From positions 91,028,424 to 91,092,423 of the forward strand of contig OY740774.1 of assembly GCA_963513935.1 (NCBI GenBank): a stretch of 64,000 nucleotides of DNA, in the 5' to 3' direction. The stretch comes from Aphrophora alni. Lineage: Eukaryota > Arthropoda > Insecta > Hemiptera > Aphrophoridae. The notes under the pieces are model-generated. The model saw only the letters and a list, made by a program, of their open reading frames with translations, was not told the DNA's origin and did not search any database. This document shows positions 43,223 through 51,302 of the stretch, piece by piece. The position numbers and the translations under genes are program-made. The first letter of the stretch is position 1; every line of letters begins with the position of its first letter.

Positions 43223-43378
43223 TGTTTATGTAAGCATAAACAAGCAGGATATTTCTTATCTTAAAACAAACTTTACAGTTCAATGCATAAAGTTCAACAT
43301 CTAGCTTGGATTCAAGAAGGCCTAATCCAAGTACTTTGTTTGTTTAACAAGACAAACAGATAAATCCGGTAGTTTTGT
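43223..43378 (+). repeat. BEL/Pao 3' LTR, truncated after about 156 bp
   Basis: Matches the first part of the 5' LTR through CCGGTAGTTTTGTT, then switches abruptly to Polinton integrase sequence (complement strand). The remainder of the LTR was not found elsewhere in the window. Confidence 0.88.
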
Positions 43379-43927
43379 TCGTGTTTTTTCGTTACACGAC
43401 CAGGTTTCATGCCGATAGTACTGTGTACAGTATTGTTGTACGTTTTTACTACACTTTGCAAGAGACTCAACCACGCATAACTACCGCGTGCTGTAAATTC
43501 ACGCCACATTATATTTTTCAAAGTACGATTCAAACGTTCAACTATGGACGCTTTCTTCTCCGTATATGTCGTATAGTGATTTATATTGTATTTTTTCATC
43601 AATTTTTGCACGTGCGAATTAAACCACTCTTTACCCTGATCCGTCTGAAAGTTTTCAATACGATGTTTTTTCAATATAGGTTCCAGTACTAGGGACACCT
43701 CGGAAGCCGATTTCGTCTTTAACGGTTCGGCAATCTCAAATTTTGTCACAGTTGATCATTCTCAATATATACTTGTAACCACGATTTTCACTAGAGTATG
43801 GTATCATTTCTACCAAATCGGCTTGATACAAATCATTTACATCTTTCAGCGTTACACGCCGCGTTTTGAAATTTCTTCGAGCCGGTTTGTGCAGTTCTGC
43901 TGCAATAGTTTGTCTCATGCCCTCCAT
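43379..43927 (-). pseudogene. Polinton integrase, left copy, truncated
   Basis: A minus-strand copy of the integrase at 44987-45770. It starts MEGMRQTIAAE and carries LYQADLVEMIPY (first aspartate), FQTDQGKEWFN (second aspartate) and KKASIVERLNRTLK (glutamate), a DDE retroviral-type integrase core as in Maverick/Polintons. There is a frameshift near 43743 at an AAAA run, shared with the right copy. The C-terminal region is missing because the frame runs into the BEL LTR after GRVTKKHE. It is non-functional. Confidence 0.9.
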
Positions 43928-44076
43928 TTCACGAATGAGTCTGTATGGAGAACCCGCTGGGCTATATATAAACTACCCTCTCGGTGGAACCTTCCATTAC
44001 CAGCTAGAGCCTATGGCCTATTGGTAGGCCAGGGTAGCCGTCACATGGTGTCGTTAAGATTCCCTCTAAAAGAGGC
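43379..44076 (-). repeat. Polinton inverted repeat, left arm
   Basis: Reverse complement of 44838-45534 with only a few percent mismatch by eye. It covers the region upstream of the integrase, including a TATATATA promoter word (about 43959-43970), and most of the integrase coding sequence. Its outer end is cut inside the integrase by the junction with the BEL LTR. Confidence 0.93.
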
Positions 44077-44289
44077 CTACCGTCAGACGAACCCATGACG
44101 AGGGGTTTTAGACACTGTCTGTTACTCCAACAAAGTACATACATTCCTTGTGGACATTTACGTCACGACAGAGGGCACTACAGCCTTACGAGTTTTTACA
44201 CCGCTCCAGAAGGCACACACACAAACACACACACACACACAACAATGTGAGAGTAATAGATAGTGTCAGTGAGGGGGAAACCTTTCTAA
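44077..44289. other. Polinton spacer with (CA)n
   Basis: Non-coding DNA between the polymerase B 3' end and the integrase upstream region (minus-strand order). A short CA repeat occupies about 44215-44240. It is absent from the right arm, where TTAGG repeats lie instead. Confidence 0.6.
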
Positions 44290-44775
44290 ATCGGAACGCA
44301 TGGTTTTACAATAGCCGTAGGGCAGTGTATCATATTGTCCGTCTCTTTTTCGTTTCGCACCCGTGATTCTAAACTATTTAGTTTCGCTAACGGTAACCAC
44401 ATCACGATCTTTAGTTCTACGGATCCGTGATTCGGTTATCGTTACAGGTTCTTCTTCTTCTTCTTTCTAAACCATGCGCTTTAAACTTTCAAAATTCACA
44501 ATACCGTCGGTTCGCAGATTTAGAGTCAGTCCTTTAACTTTACATACCGACACTGGTCCATCAGGTGTCAGAATTTTGTAACCGTAGGTTTTTGGACCTC
44601 CGGACATAAACTCTGTTATATATGAACCAGGACCGTAGTCTTGCAATTCGTCAGTCATTTGTCCCAAGTAGTCACCTGTTTGCACTCTGTGTAAGCCCTC
44701 TTTATGCACATAGAGTACACTGTCTGTGTCATAATAGAGGGCCTGTGATCCGAGTGAATCCAGATGCTCGTATAG
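44290..44775 (-). pseudogene. Polinton protein-primed DNA polymerase B, C-terminal fragment
   Basis: Minus-strand translation contains ALYYDTDSVLYVHKEG, the polymerase B motif C (DTD) that binds catalytic metal, then VQTGDYLGQMTDEL, YITEFMSGGPKTYGYKI and CKVKGLTLN, a conserved order near the C-terminus of Maverick/Polinton polymerases. Beyond an in-frame TAG after LKRMV similarity continues as an E/K-rich stretch and then YDTLPYGY, with another stop between. Everything upstream of motif C is lost at the join with the TTAGG array. It would have replicated the element; this remnant cannot. Confidence 0.85.
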
Positions 44776-44835
44776 TTAGGTTAGGTTAGGTTAGGTTAGG
44801 TTGGGTTAGGTTAGGTTAGGTTAGGTTAGGTTAGG
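44776..44835 (+). repeat. Interstitial telomere-type array, 12 TTAGG units
   Basis: Twelve consecutive TTAGG units with a single variant (TTGGG at 44801-44805). The left neighbour is polymerase B sequence broken at CTCGTATAG; the right neighbour is the Polinton arm starting GCCTCTTTTAGAGG. The G-rich strand runs 5' to 3' away from the broken polymerase gene, the orientation expected if telomerase had capped that broken end. Confidence 0.97.
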
Positions 44836-44837
44836 TT

Positions 44838-45534
44838 GCCTCTTTTAGAGGGAATCTTAACGACACCATGGGACGGCTACCCTGGCCTACCAATAGGCCA
44901 TAGGCTCTAGCTGGTAATGGAAGGTTCCACCGAGAGGGTAGTTTATATATAGCCCAGCGGGTCCTCCATACAGACTCATTCGTGAAATGGAGGGCATGAG
45001 ACAAACTATTGCAGCAGAACCGCACAAACCGGCTCGAAGAAATTTCAAAACGCGGCGTGTAACGGTGAAAGGTGTGAATGATTTGTATCAAGCCGATTTG
45101 GTAGAAATGATACCATACTCTAGTGAAAATCGTGGTTACAAGTATATATTGACAATGATCAACTGTGACAAAATTTGCGATTGCAGAACCGTTAAAGACG
45201 AAATCGGCTTCCTAGGTGTCCCTAGTACTGGAACCTATATTGAAAAAACATCGTATGAAAAACTTTCAGACGGATCAGGGTAAAGAGTGGTTTAATTCGC
45301 ACGTGCAAAAATTGATGAAAAAATACAATATAAATCACTATACGACATATACGGAGAAGAAAGCGTCCATAGTTGAACGTTTGAATCGTACTTTGAAAAA
45401 TATAATGTGGTGTGAATTTACAGCACGCGGTAGTTATGCGTGGTTGAGTCTCTTGCAAAGTGTAGTAAAAACGTACAACAATACTGTGCACAGTACTATC
45501 GGTATGAAACCTGGTCGTGTAACGAAAAAACACG
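44838..45534 (+). repeat. Polinton inverted repeat, right arm
   Basis: Mirror of 43379-44076. It begins with the small palindrome CCTCTTTTAGAGG, contains GTTTATATATAGCCC (about 44941-44955) as a promoter candidate, and runs into the integrase gene. Confidence 0.93.
44941..44949 (+). promoter_or_regulatory. TATA-type promoter candidate for Polinton integrase
   Basis: GTTTATATATAG lies about 45 bp upstream of the integrase ATG at 44987 and is conserved in the mirrored copy near 43960. Inferred from position only. Confidence 0.5.
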
Positions 45535-45770
45535 AACGAATACTTTTGGAAAAAATTGCACCTGTGACTAAAAGTCCCAAATCCGTCCCGAAATTTAAAT
45601 TAGACGACAAAGTTAGAATATCAAAATATAAAAAAACTTTTGTTAAAGGATATATACCCAACTGGACAAACGAAGTGTTTACCGTGTACGCTGTTGTACC
45701 GACGAAACCTGTAACGTACGTTTTACAAGACTCGAAAGGTGAAATTCTAAAGGGCGGATTTTATTTTTAA
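44987..45770 (+). pseudogene. Polinton DDE integrase, right copy, frameshifted
   Basis: Would insert the element into the host genome. It starts MEGMRQTIAAE with a basic stretch, then LYQADLVEMIPY (first aspartate). Near 45172 a run of A shifts the frame, and in the coding frame after it a TAG near 45211 (GCTTCCTAG, GAG in the left copy) adds a stop. The rest is open from 45216: FQTDQGKEWFN, then, with 33 residues between, the glutamate in KKASIVERLNRT. The C-terminus holds a basic SH3/chromo-like strand region (FKLDDKVRISKYKKTFVKGY) and ends GGFYF. Upstream of it should lie polymerase B, which survives only in the left fragment. Confidence 0.92.
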
Positions 45771-46021
45771 GAATTTGAGTAAATCGAATGTCGGAGATGT
45801 CTATCTTGTATAAAACGTATTGCGTAAACAAGGGAATAGAGTTTTTGTAAAATGGTTAGGCTTCGATAAAACACACAACTCGTAGATAGATAAGAATAAC
45901 CTTTTGACCTAATAGTCTGATGCGACAGACTATACCTTGTGGCTGCTAGCTATCAAAACAATTATTTGCTTTTGCATATAACGAGTCTCACACTTTATAT
46001 TGAACTCAGTGTTACGTCATA
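45771..46021. other. Polinton intergenic spacer with hairpin
   Basis: 250 bp between integrase and ATPase. A 7-bp stem TAGTCTG/CAGACTA around ATGCGA (about 45913-45932) might be a terminator or a processing signal; this is only structural. Confidence 0.5.
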
Positions 46022-46730
46022 ATGCAGATAGAAAACACATCGCACGAGCTCCCGATGACAAATTTCGATTTTTATACAGGATCGGGTGTAGCCGATACAA
46101 GATACCGACACGGTGCACTATTACCGAATACGATACGCGCTATAATGTGCGGACCGTCGAATAGTGGTAAAACCAATGTTGTATTCAATTTATTGTTTGA
46201 GCCCAACGGACTCAGATTTCGAAATGTATACGTATTTTCAAAGTCACTTAATCAGTCAAAGTACAAGTTTTGGAAAAAGTACTAGGCGGTGGTGACGACG
46301 ACGACGACGAAATCGGCTATTTTCCATTTTCAGACAATGAAAGCGTGATACCGCCTAGTGAAGCCAAAGCGAATTCCGTGATGATTTTCGACGATATTGC
46401 TTGTGAAAAAAACGACAATATACGTAAATATTTTACTATGGGCCGTCACAACGATATAGACTCTTTTTACTTGGGTCAAACGTACAGTCGTATTCCGAAA
46501 CAGTTGATTCGTGACAACTCCAACCTGATGATCTTATTTTAACAGGATGACATGAATTTACGTCACATTTATTCGGATCACGTCACACCGGACGTATCGT
46601 TTAAAGTTTTTCAAAACATTTGCGCTACGGCCTGGAAGGAGAAACACGGATTTGTCGTTATAGACAAAGACAGCGAGATAGTAAACGGTCGCTATCGTAT
46701 CGGCTTTGATCGTATCGTGAAGGATATATA
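46022..46730 (+). pseudogene. Polinton A32/FtsK-like packaging ATPase, broken
   Basis: Genome-packaging-type ATPase typical of Polintons and related viruses. The first frame (46022-46285) contains the Walker A motif GPSNSGKT at about residues 44-51. The next (46270-46542), in a shifted frame, has SVMIFDDIACE (Walker B, aspartates) and FYLGQTYSRIPKQLIRDN, the family's arginine-containing segment. An in-frame TAA at 46540 separates this from the C-terminal part, which continues to 46730 with YRIGFDRIV. So one frameshift and one nonsense codon inactivate it. Confidence 0.88.
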
Positions 46731-47290
46731 AACGCGTATCTACACGTACAATGATGTGCGTGCTTATGCGAACGCATCGTGCTTGAAAAAAGCCAATGTC
46801 AAATTTGTGTTCCTGGTATTATCTGAATAGAAAACAATTTTGTGGTAATTATTGTAGTCGTACGAGTAAGCATGAATCAATTTTTAATCGACGCTGTTGG
46901 CGTCATAAGAGACGAGGCGACTACAGTAAGAGTCTACCACTGGTGGTTATTCTTATGATTACATCAGTCAATAGGATATACAATAGAGGGATTTGGTTGA
47001 AATTTCTGAACGAATGTGAAAAGAGCGGTGTACCTATAGAACTCGTCATATACAATGAACATATGCTGCACGGTACGGTGAGACATTCGCTAATTATGAT
47101 TTCACGTTTCAGACCGTTCCCCGACTTGTTCAACCGTACAGTGGCAGGGCCGTCTCACGGTGATGTGAAATATATGCAAGTCTATCTGGACATGTTACAG
47201 TACGGATTCTCTCTACCTTTCACTACCAGCTGTGTAGTCGTCACAGAGAGAACTAACTATACCTATACGTGGTCCTATAGCGTTATATAG
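46731..47290 (+). pseudogene. Unrecognised Polinton gene, broken
   Basis: Two coding-like stretches in different frames: one from an ATG at about 46873 (MNQFLIDAVGVIRDEATT), the other at about 46975-47290 (GIWLKFLNECEKSGVPIELV, then RHSLIMISRFRPFPDLF). The residue composition looks protein-like and sits in Polinton order after the ATPase, where capsid or protease genes are expected, but no family motif is recognisable. A frameshift near 46950 appears to join the two. Confidence 0.5.
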
Positions 47291-47349
47291 ATTGACTCTA
47301 AAGTCAAAGTGTTGTATCGATATCAGTTACAAAGTAAAGTATGGCTCTA

Positions 47350-47906
47350 GACCCCGGGGTCTGCCTATACAAGCACGAGGCAAACAGTTTGAAGCTGTAA
47401 ACAATAAGGCTCAAGTTCTCTTTACCGTAGCATTTCTTAAAGAAGCTTTGCCAACGGTACCGCAACAATGAGATCGCTTCGGTCTCTCCTTTGATTGTGG
47501 TACTTACACCGTCACCGATCCTACACTACTATCGACTTGGCAACGACATACGGGTGGAAATTTGGACGAATTTCTTCTTTTAAACTCTTACGTTCTAGGT
47601 TTTACTAACGCTACTGAACGAGCCGTTGTCAAATTGGGACAATTTATGGAGAACACACCCAGAAACGATCATCTCTTTGTAGCCGAAGTACCGCAGTGGC
47701 GTGACAATATAAAACGCACCTGTATATTTACCAGTACTGACAAAACAGAGCTCATTAGTCGTTTCGACAAGCACGTGTACATATACTTTAGAGGATTACC
47801 ACTGTGGTCCGGTGATATACTGAAAGCATCCGCTGGTGATATTATACAGTTCCTCTTGTCTAGGAAAAAGTATCCGTGTTTTTTCAGATTTATAGAACTT
47901 CTGTAG
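47350..47906 (+). pseudogene. Unrecognised Polinton gene, broken
   Basis: The C-terminal 120 residues are open (from DEFLLLNSYVLGFTN to FFRFIELL, 47562-47906). Upstream, coding continues in the same frame with SFDCGTYTVTDPTLLSTW and, after a frameshift and TGA near 47470, in another frame with KQFEAVNNKAQVLFTVAFLK. It could be a capsid-related protein because of position, but I see no diagnostic motif. The next gene starts 8 bp after its stop codon. Confidence 0.5.
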
Positions 47907-47913
47907 GGTTGGG

Positions 47914-48858
47914 ATGTCTGATCGACACGTACTAACGATGGAGATTGCACGATTGAAGGACGTTATCAAGAGAAAATATCGTCGAATGCGATACAATGAT
48001 GTAGACTCTGAACTAATACTCACAAAAAAATATAGCCCCATACTCAAAGAGTTGTCGAAAATAAAGGGTTCGCCGTCTGCACCCGATGTCAAAACCGATT
48101 TAAAGAACGAGATCACTCCTGAGGAGAGGGAAGGGGATGAGAGGGAGGAGGGAGATGTGTGGGGTTCTCCTAGTTTTATGGATACCGAAATAATTGCAGA
48201 GACCCCGGACCAACCGCAGCCCAGTGTAAGGGAACTATTGTCCACACCTGAAGGGCAAAGTGTATCTGAAAAATGGGTAAACAGTAATTTCAAACATCCA
48301 CTGGCACGAAAATATATGCTCATAATGATGAAAGATTCCGCCGGTAGTCGAATTATAGATCACAGTTACGGACCGAAAATCGAAGACAACTCTATGACGA
48401 TCGGTAACAAGACTCTTCAGTTGTCGGACGATGGTGGAATTATAATTGACGAAATACACTTTAAAGGGACGCCCGGACTGTACGAGTTGGTGTTTAAGCG
48501 TATACCCGATGATGAAATATATACCGAGGCCGATTTACGAGCGTATAGAGATATCTGTGTGAGATCCAGTGCACACAAAAGATCATACGATCCGAACGGA
48601 CAAGTTAATCGTAACAGATCTTTGAAATATAGAAACATTATAGAGCAGTTATTCCCTCCTAAAACAGTTAGCGGGAGAGGATATTCTTACTGGGACGATC
48701 CGAATGAGTTGTGTGACAGACTGAGACTTTTATTGTCATCTCACGATGCCGGACACACGGGTCACACAAATGAAATAGCCTCCATCGTTGAAGAACTACG
48801 AGAGGCCGGATTCATAAAAGGTTCGGGAAATAGAAAGATACGGTCATTGATACGATGA
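47914..48858 (+). CDS. Conserved Maverick-associated protein with DUF8207-like C-terminal domain
   Basis: An intact 314-residue frame. Residues 5-50 form a basic, likely helical segment (IARLKDVIKRKYRRM); residues 55-105 are acidic and proline-rich. The conserved core includes GTPGLYELVFKRIPDDEIYT (185-204), then an RDICVRSSAHKRSY block, RSLKYRNIIEQLF, and YWDDPNELCDRLRLLL (259-274) with HTGHTNEIASIVEELREAGF at 281-300. This pattern recurs in uncharacterised proteins of insect genomes in Maverick settings and is, to my knowledge, covered by DUF8207. The function is unknown. Its stop overlaps the start of the next gene in ATGA, suggesting a compact virus-like gene arrangement. No damage is visible. 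Confidence 0.75.
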   Translation: MSDRHVLTMEIARLKDVIKRKYRRMRYNDVDSELILTKKYSPILKELSKIKGSPSAPDVKTDLKNEITPEEREGDEREEGDVWGSPSFMDTEIIAETPDQPQPSVRELLSTPEGQSVSEKWVNSNFKHPLARKYMLIMMKDSAGSRIIDHSYGPKIEDNSMTIGNKTLQLSDDGGIIIDEIHFKGTPGLYELVFKRIPDDEIYTEADLRAYRDICVRSSAHKRSYDPNGQVNRNRSLKYRNIIEQLFPPKTVSGRGYSYWDDPNELCDRLRLLLSSHDAGHTGHTNEIASIVEELREAGFIKGSGNRKIRSLIR

Positions 48859-49937
48859 GTGTCGACAAGTTCGGACGTTATTCGGTGAGAAGGGCTTTAT
48901 CCTCCACCCAATCGATAGTTAGAGGGTACGACCTTACCCCTGAGGGGAATTACGATATAAAGGGTAAACTCTTGCGTAATGTAGCCGTTCCTCTAACGGA
49001 AAAAGATGCAGTAAATCTAGACACTGTGGAGAAGACGTGTATAACCTTTGATAAAGTCGCACAAAAATATCACACAAAGGGTATACCCTTAGGCGGTCTG
49101 GGTCCGACTAAAGATACCGATGACTCTTTAACGAGAGGATATCTAGAATCGTTAATACCGATTAAACTTATGACCGATTATTCCGTTAAACAGAGTCGAA
49201 TACAAGATGTAGGTGAACCTTTAGACGACGGTGATGCCATCAACATAGCATACGCAAAGAAAAAGTTTATCTTGAAAAATGTTGAGGGGAGCGCTGAGGT
49301 GGAAGAGGGGGCCTTTGATGCTTGTAACACTATAATCTGTAATTTAAGGTTGCCCTTTAGTAAGAAGGACGCGGCCAATAAGATGTACGTGGACAATAAA
49401 AGTATTATATCTGACCATATGACGTATTATTTTCTTCAACGTCGAATTGCAAATGTCGGTTCTCCCATCTACGCCGATGATGTTGTCACTTTAATTTTCC
49501 TCATGGAAAATACTGTAAATCTACACCAATCACCGACATCCGGTGAATCGGTTTTCAGTGCTGAAAATAAGAGGATAACTAGTGTAGCCGATGCTGTTGA
49601 CGATATAGATGTAGTGAATTTAAGACAGTTGAAAAAATACACTCACGAATTAGAGACGTGGAGAAGGAACAATGTATTGTTGAAAAAGGGCGATTGTTTT
49701 AATACCGAGGGGAAACGTATTTGTAATGTCGCCAAAGGCGATGTTGATACGGATGCAATTACAGTGAAACAATTAGCTGACTCTATAAAAGTGTTGGAAA
49801 ATATTTTTAAGGCGTACAGTAAATCGAAACTTATCGAATTCGCTCGTGTTATTAAGAGGGAATACAGTAAAGTGGATGTTTCCAAAGACCGAGTAATGAA
49901 CTGGAGATCACTATGGGGTTCAAGCGCTAAGGACTAA
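48855..49937 (+). CDS. Repeat-containing putative fibre-like protein
   Basis: An intact 360-residue frame overlapping the preceding gene by 4 bp. It is built of about seven degenerate repeats resembling RI-x-NV-xx-P-xxxx-DAVN, for example LLRNVAVPLTEKDAVNL (39-55), RIQDVGEPLDDGDAINI (115-131), RIANVGSPIYADDVV (197-211), RITSVADAVDDIDVVNL (240-256) and RICNVAKGDVDTDAI (288-302). Repeats of this kind occur in trimeric tail-fibre and adhesin-like proteins, so a surface or attachment structure of a virus-like particle is a reasonable inference, not proven. No signal peptide or membrane segment is present, and there is no frameshift despite the ruin of neighbouring genes upstream. Confidence 0.6.
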   Translation: MSVDKFGRYSVRRALSSTQSIVRGYDLTPEGNYDIKGKLLRNVAVPLTEKDAVNLDTVEKTCITFDKVAQKYHTKGIPLGGLGPTKDTDDSLTRGYLESLIPIKLMTDYSVKQSRIQDVGEPLDDGDAINIAYAKKKFILKNVEGSAEVEEGAFDACNTIICNLRLPFSKKDAANKMYVDNKSIISDHMTYYFLQRRIANVGSPIYADDVVTLIFLMENTVNLHQSPTSGESVFSAENKRITSVADAVDDIDVVNLRQLKKYTHELETWRRNNVLLKKGDCFNTEGKRICNVAKGDVDTDAITVKQLADSIKVLENIFKAYSKSKLIEFARVIKREYSKVDVSKDRVMNWRSLWGSSAKD

Positions 49938-49983
49938 GTACTCTTATAAATCTAAACATCTGGATTCACTCTCATTTGTAAAT

Positions 49984-51279
49984 ATGACTTTGACCGAAGC
50001 GGTTGTCGTCTTTGTACTCTGTTGCAGCAAAAGTCTCGCTGAAAATTTCATCAACAGTACTACACCTGAAACAGTAGATGTAGCGGGTTATGGATATTGT
50101 GGCTATAACGAAAGTTTTAACCCACTCGACGCATCGGGACAATTTAGATGGATAAATACTACGCTAACGTGGTACATGTACGGTACCGGTAATCGTGAAC
50201 AAATGAAAACTGTACAGTACGCTTTCGATCTTTGGAGTCGACATTCCAATTTGAAATGTTTTCGCGATAGCTCACTACCCAATATAGTAATTTATTTTGG
50301 TGAAAAGGATCATATTAATTTGGTCAACGGTGGTAATAAGTGTTTTAGCGATTTCGGTGGTACAGGTGGTACCCTTGCACACGCAACTCTACCTACACTG
50401 ACCACAAAGCAGACGGAAATTTATTTCGATATGGAGGAAAATTGGGACTTTAGTATGAAACGGCCCTCAAATAGTCATCAATCATTCTATACGGTCCTTT
50501 TACACGAAATTGGACACGCCCTAGGCCTGCACAATTCTCGTAGATACGCCTCCACAATGTTTCGTTATTCTATTCTACCTAGAAACTTTACAGGTATGTA
50601 TCAGGTAGATCTCTCCCCTGACACTATTTCCAGTATACAACAGTTATACGGACCTCTCACAACGACCACGACAACTCCACGGCCAACAACAACAACAACA
50701 AAACCACCCCCACAAATTGTCGTCACTACCCCCAAGTCACCCGTTTCTCCCTCTGATCTATGTAAAATAAGACGTAAAATCAATAAAGTGTTTATAGCTA
50801 ATAAACATATATATCTGTTTTACGAGAAATACGTGTGGATAATAGCTTTGGACGAGACGAAAAGAGTACGAAATATAGTACCCGAATTGATAACAGACTG
50901 GTTGGATTATTTACCGAGAGACTTTGTACGTATTGACTCGATTTATCAGACACCCAATAGCGATATAGTTTTAATAACAAATACGTCTGTATACACCATC
51001 AACTATCCTAGTCTACGAAGAAAGTACATGTATAAACTCGAAGATTGTCTTGGTAGAAAGATAAAAAGTCACATAAACGTTGTACTAAGTGATAATCGGG
51101 GTATGACGATGGTGTTGTACGATAATAGTTATGTGCTTAGACGCGATGAGTGCTCTAACATAGGTCTACACGAAGGACTAATTACCGATCTCTACAACGG
51201 TATACCAAATACTGTAAATGGAGGTTTCAGATATATAGACGGTAATCTTTACTTTATCGTTGAGAACCATCCGCGTTAA
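49984..51279 (+). CDS. Secreted matrix metalloproteinase with hemopexin-like region
   Basis: An intact 431-residue frame. Residues 1-19 are a signal peptide. The catalytic domain starts near FRWINTTLTWYMYG (54-67) and holds the zinc site HEIGHALGLHN (H174, E175, H178, H183) and a Met-turn at M192, all diagnostic of metzincin MMPs. A Thr/Pro-rich linker (226-250) leads to a C-terminal region (260-431) compatible with hemopexin blades (KVFIANKHIYLFYEKYVW). There is no recognisable cysteine-switch propeptide (PRCG-type); only about 35 residues separate the signal peptide and the catalytic domain, as in several viral MMPs. It would digest extracellular matrix outside the cell. It follows the fibre-like gene by 46 bp on the same strand with Polinton-like base composition, so it appears to be Polinton cargo. 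Confidence 0.9.
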   Translation: MTLTEAVVVFVLCCSKSLAENFINSTTPETVDVAGYGYCGYNESFNPLDASGQFRWINTTLTWYMYGTGNREQMKTVQYAFDLWSRHSNLKCFRDSSLPNIVIYFGEKDHINLVNGGNKCFSDFGGTGGTLAHATLPTLTTKQTEIYFDMEENWDFSMKRPSNSHQSFYTVLLHEIGHALGLHNSRRYASTMFRYSILPRNFTGMYQVDLSPDTISSIQQLYGPLTTTTTTPRPTTTTTKPPPQIVVTTPKSPVSPSDLCKIRRKINKVFIANKHIYLFYEKYVWIIALDETKRVRNIVPELITDWLDYLPRDFVRIDSIYQTPNSDIVLITNTSVYTINYPSLRRKYMYKLEDCLGRKIKSHINVVLSDNRGMTMVLYDNSYVLRRDECSNIGLHEGLITDLYNGIPNTVNGGFRYIDGNLYFIVENHPR

Positions 51280-51302
51280 CTCTCCTGAAGTTAACGGAGG
51301 AG

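Larger units (their letters stand above)
38349..43378 (+). mobile_element. BEL/Pao LTR retrotransposon, internally deleted, 3' LTR truncated
   Basis: The first 160 bp of both LTRs match: TGTATATTTAATCATAAAC at 38349 and TGTTTATGTAAGCATAAAC at 43223, followed by near-identical sequence with one 5-bp length difference. A polypurine tract GGTGGGCGG precedes the 3' LTR. Inside are a gag 5' fragment, a pol with protease remnant, reverse transcriptase and connection region, then integrase and the DUF5641-type C-terminus. Most of gag, the front of the protease and the RNase H are deleted. The 3' LTR stops at 43378 where Polinton integrase sequence begins. The element is defective, but the LTR similarity suggests it is not very old. 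Confidence 0.92.

Noticed and set aside
43823..44366. Plus-strand frames of 72-91 codons over the left Polinton arm and spacer
   Set aside because: Antisense to the integrase or crossing a CA repeat; no motif.
47796..48323. 175-codon minus-strand frame
   Set aside because: Antisense shadow of the DUF8207-like gene; serine/phenylalanine-rich without motif.
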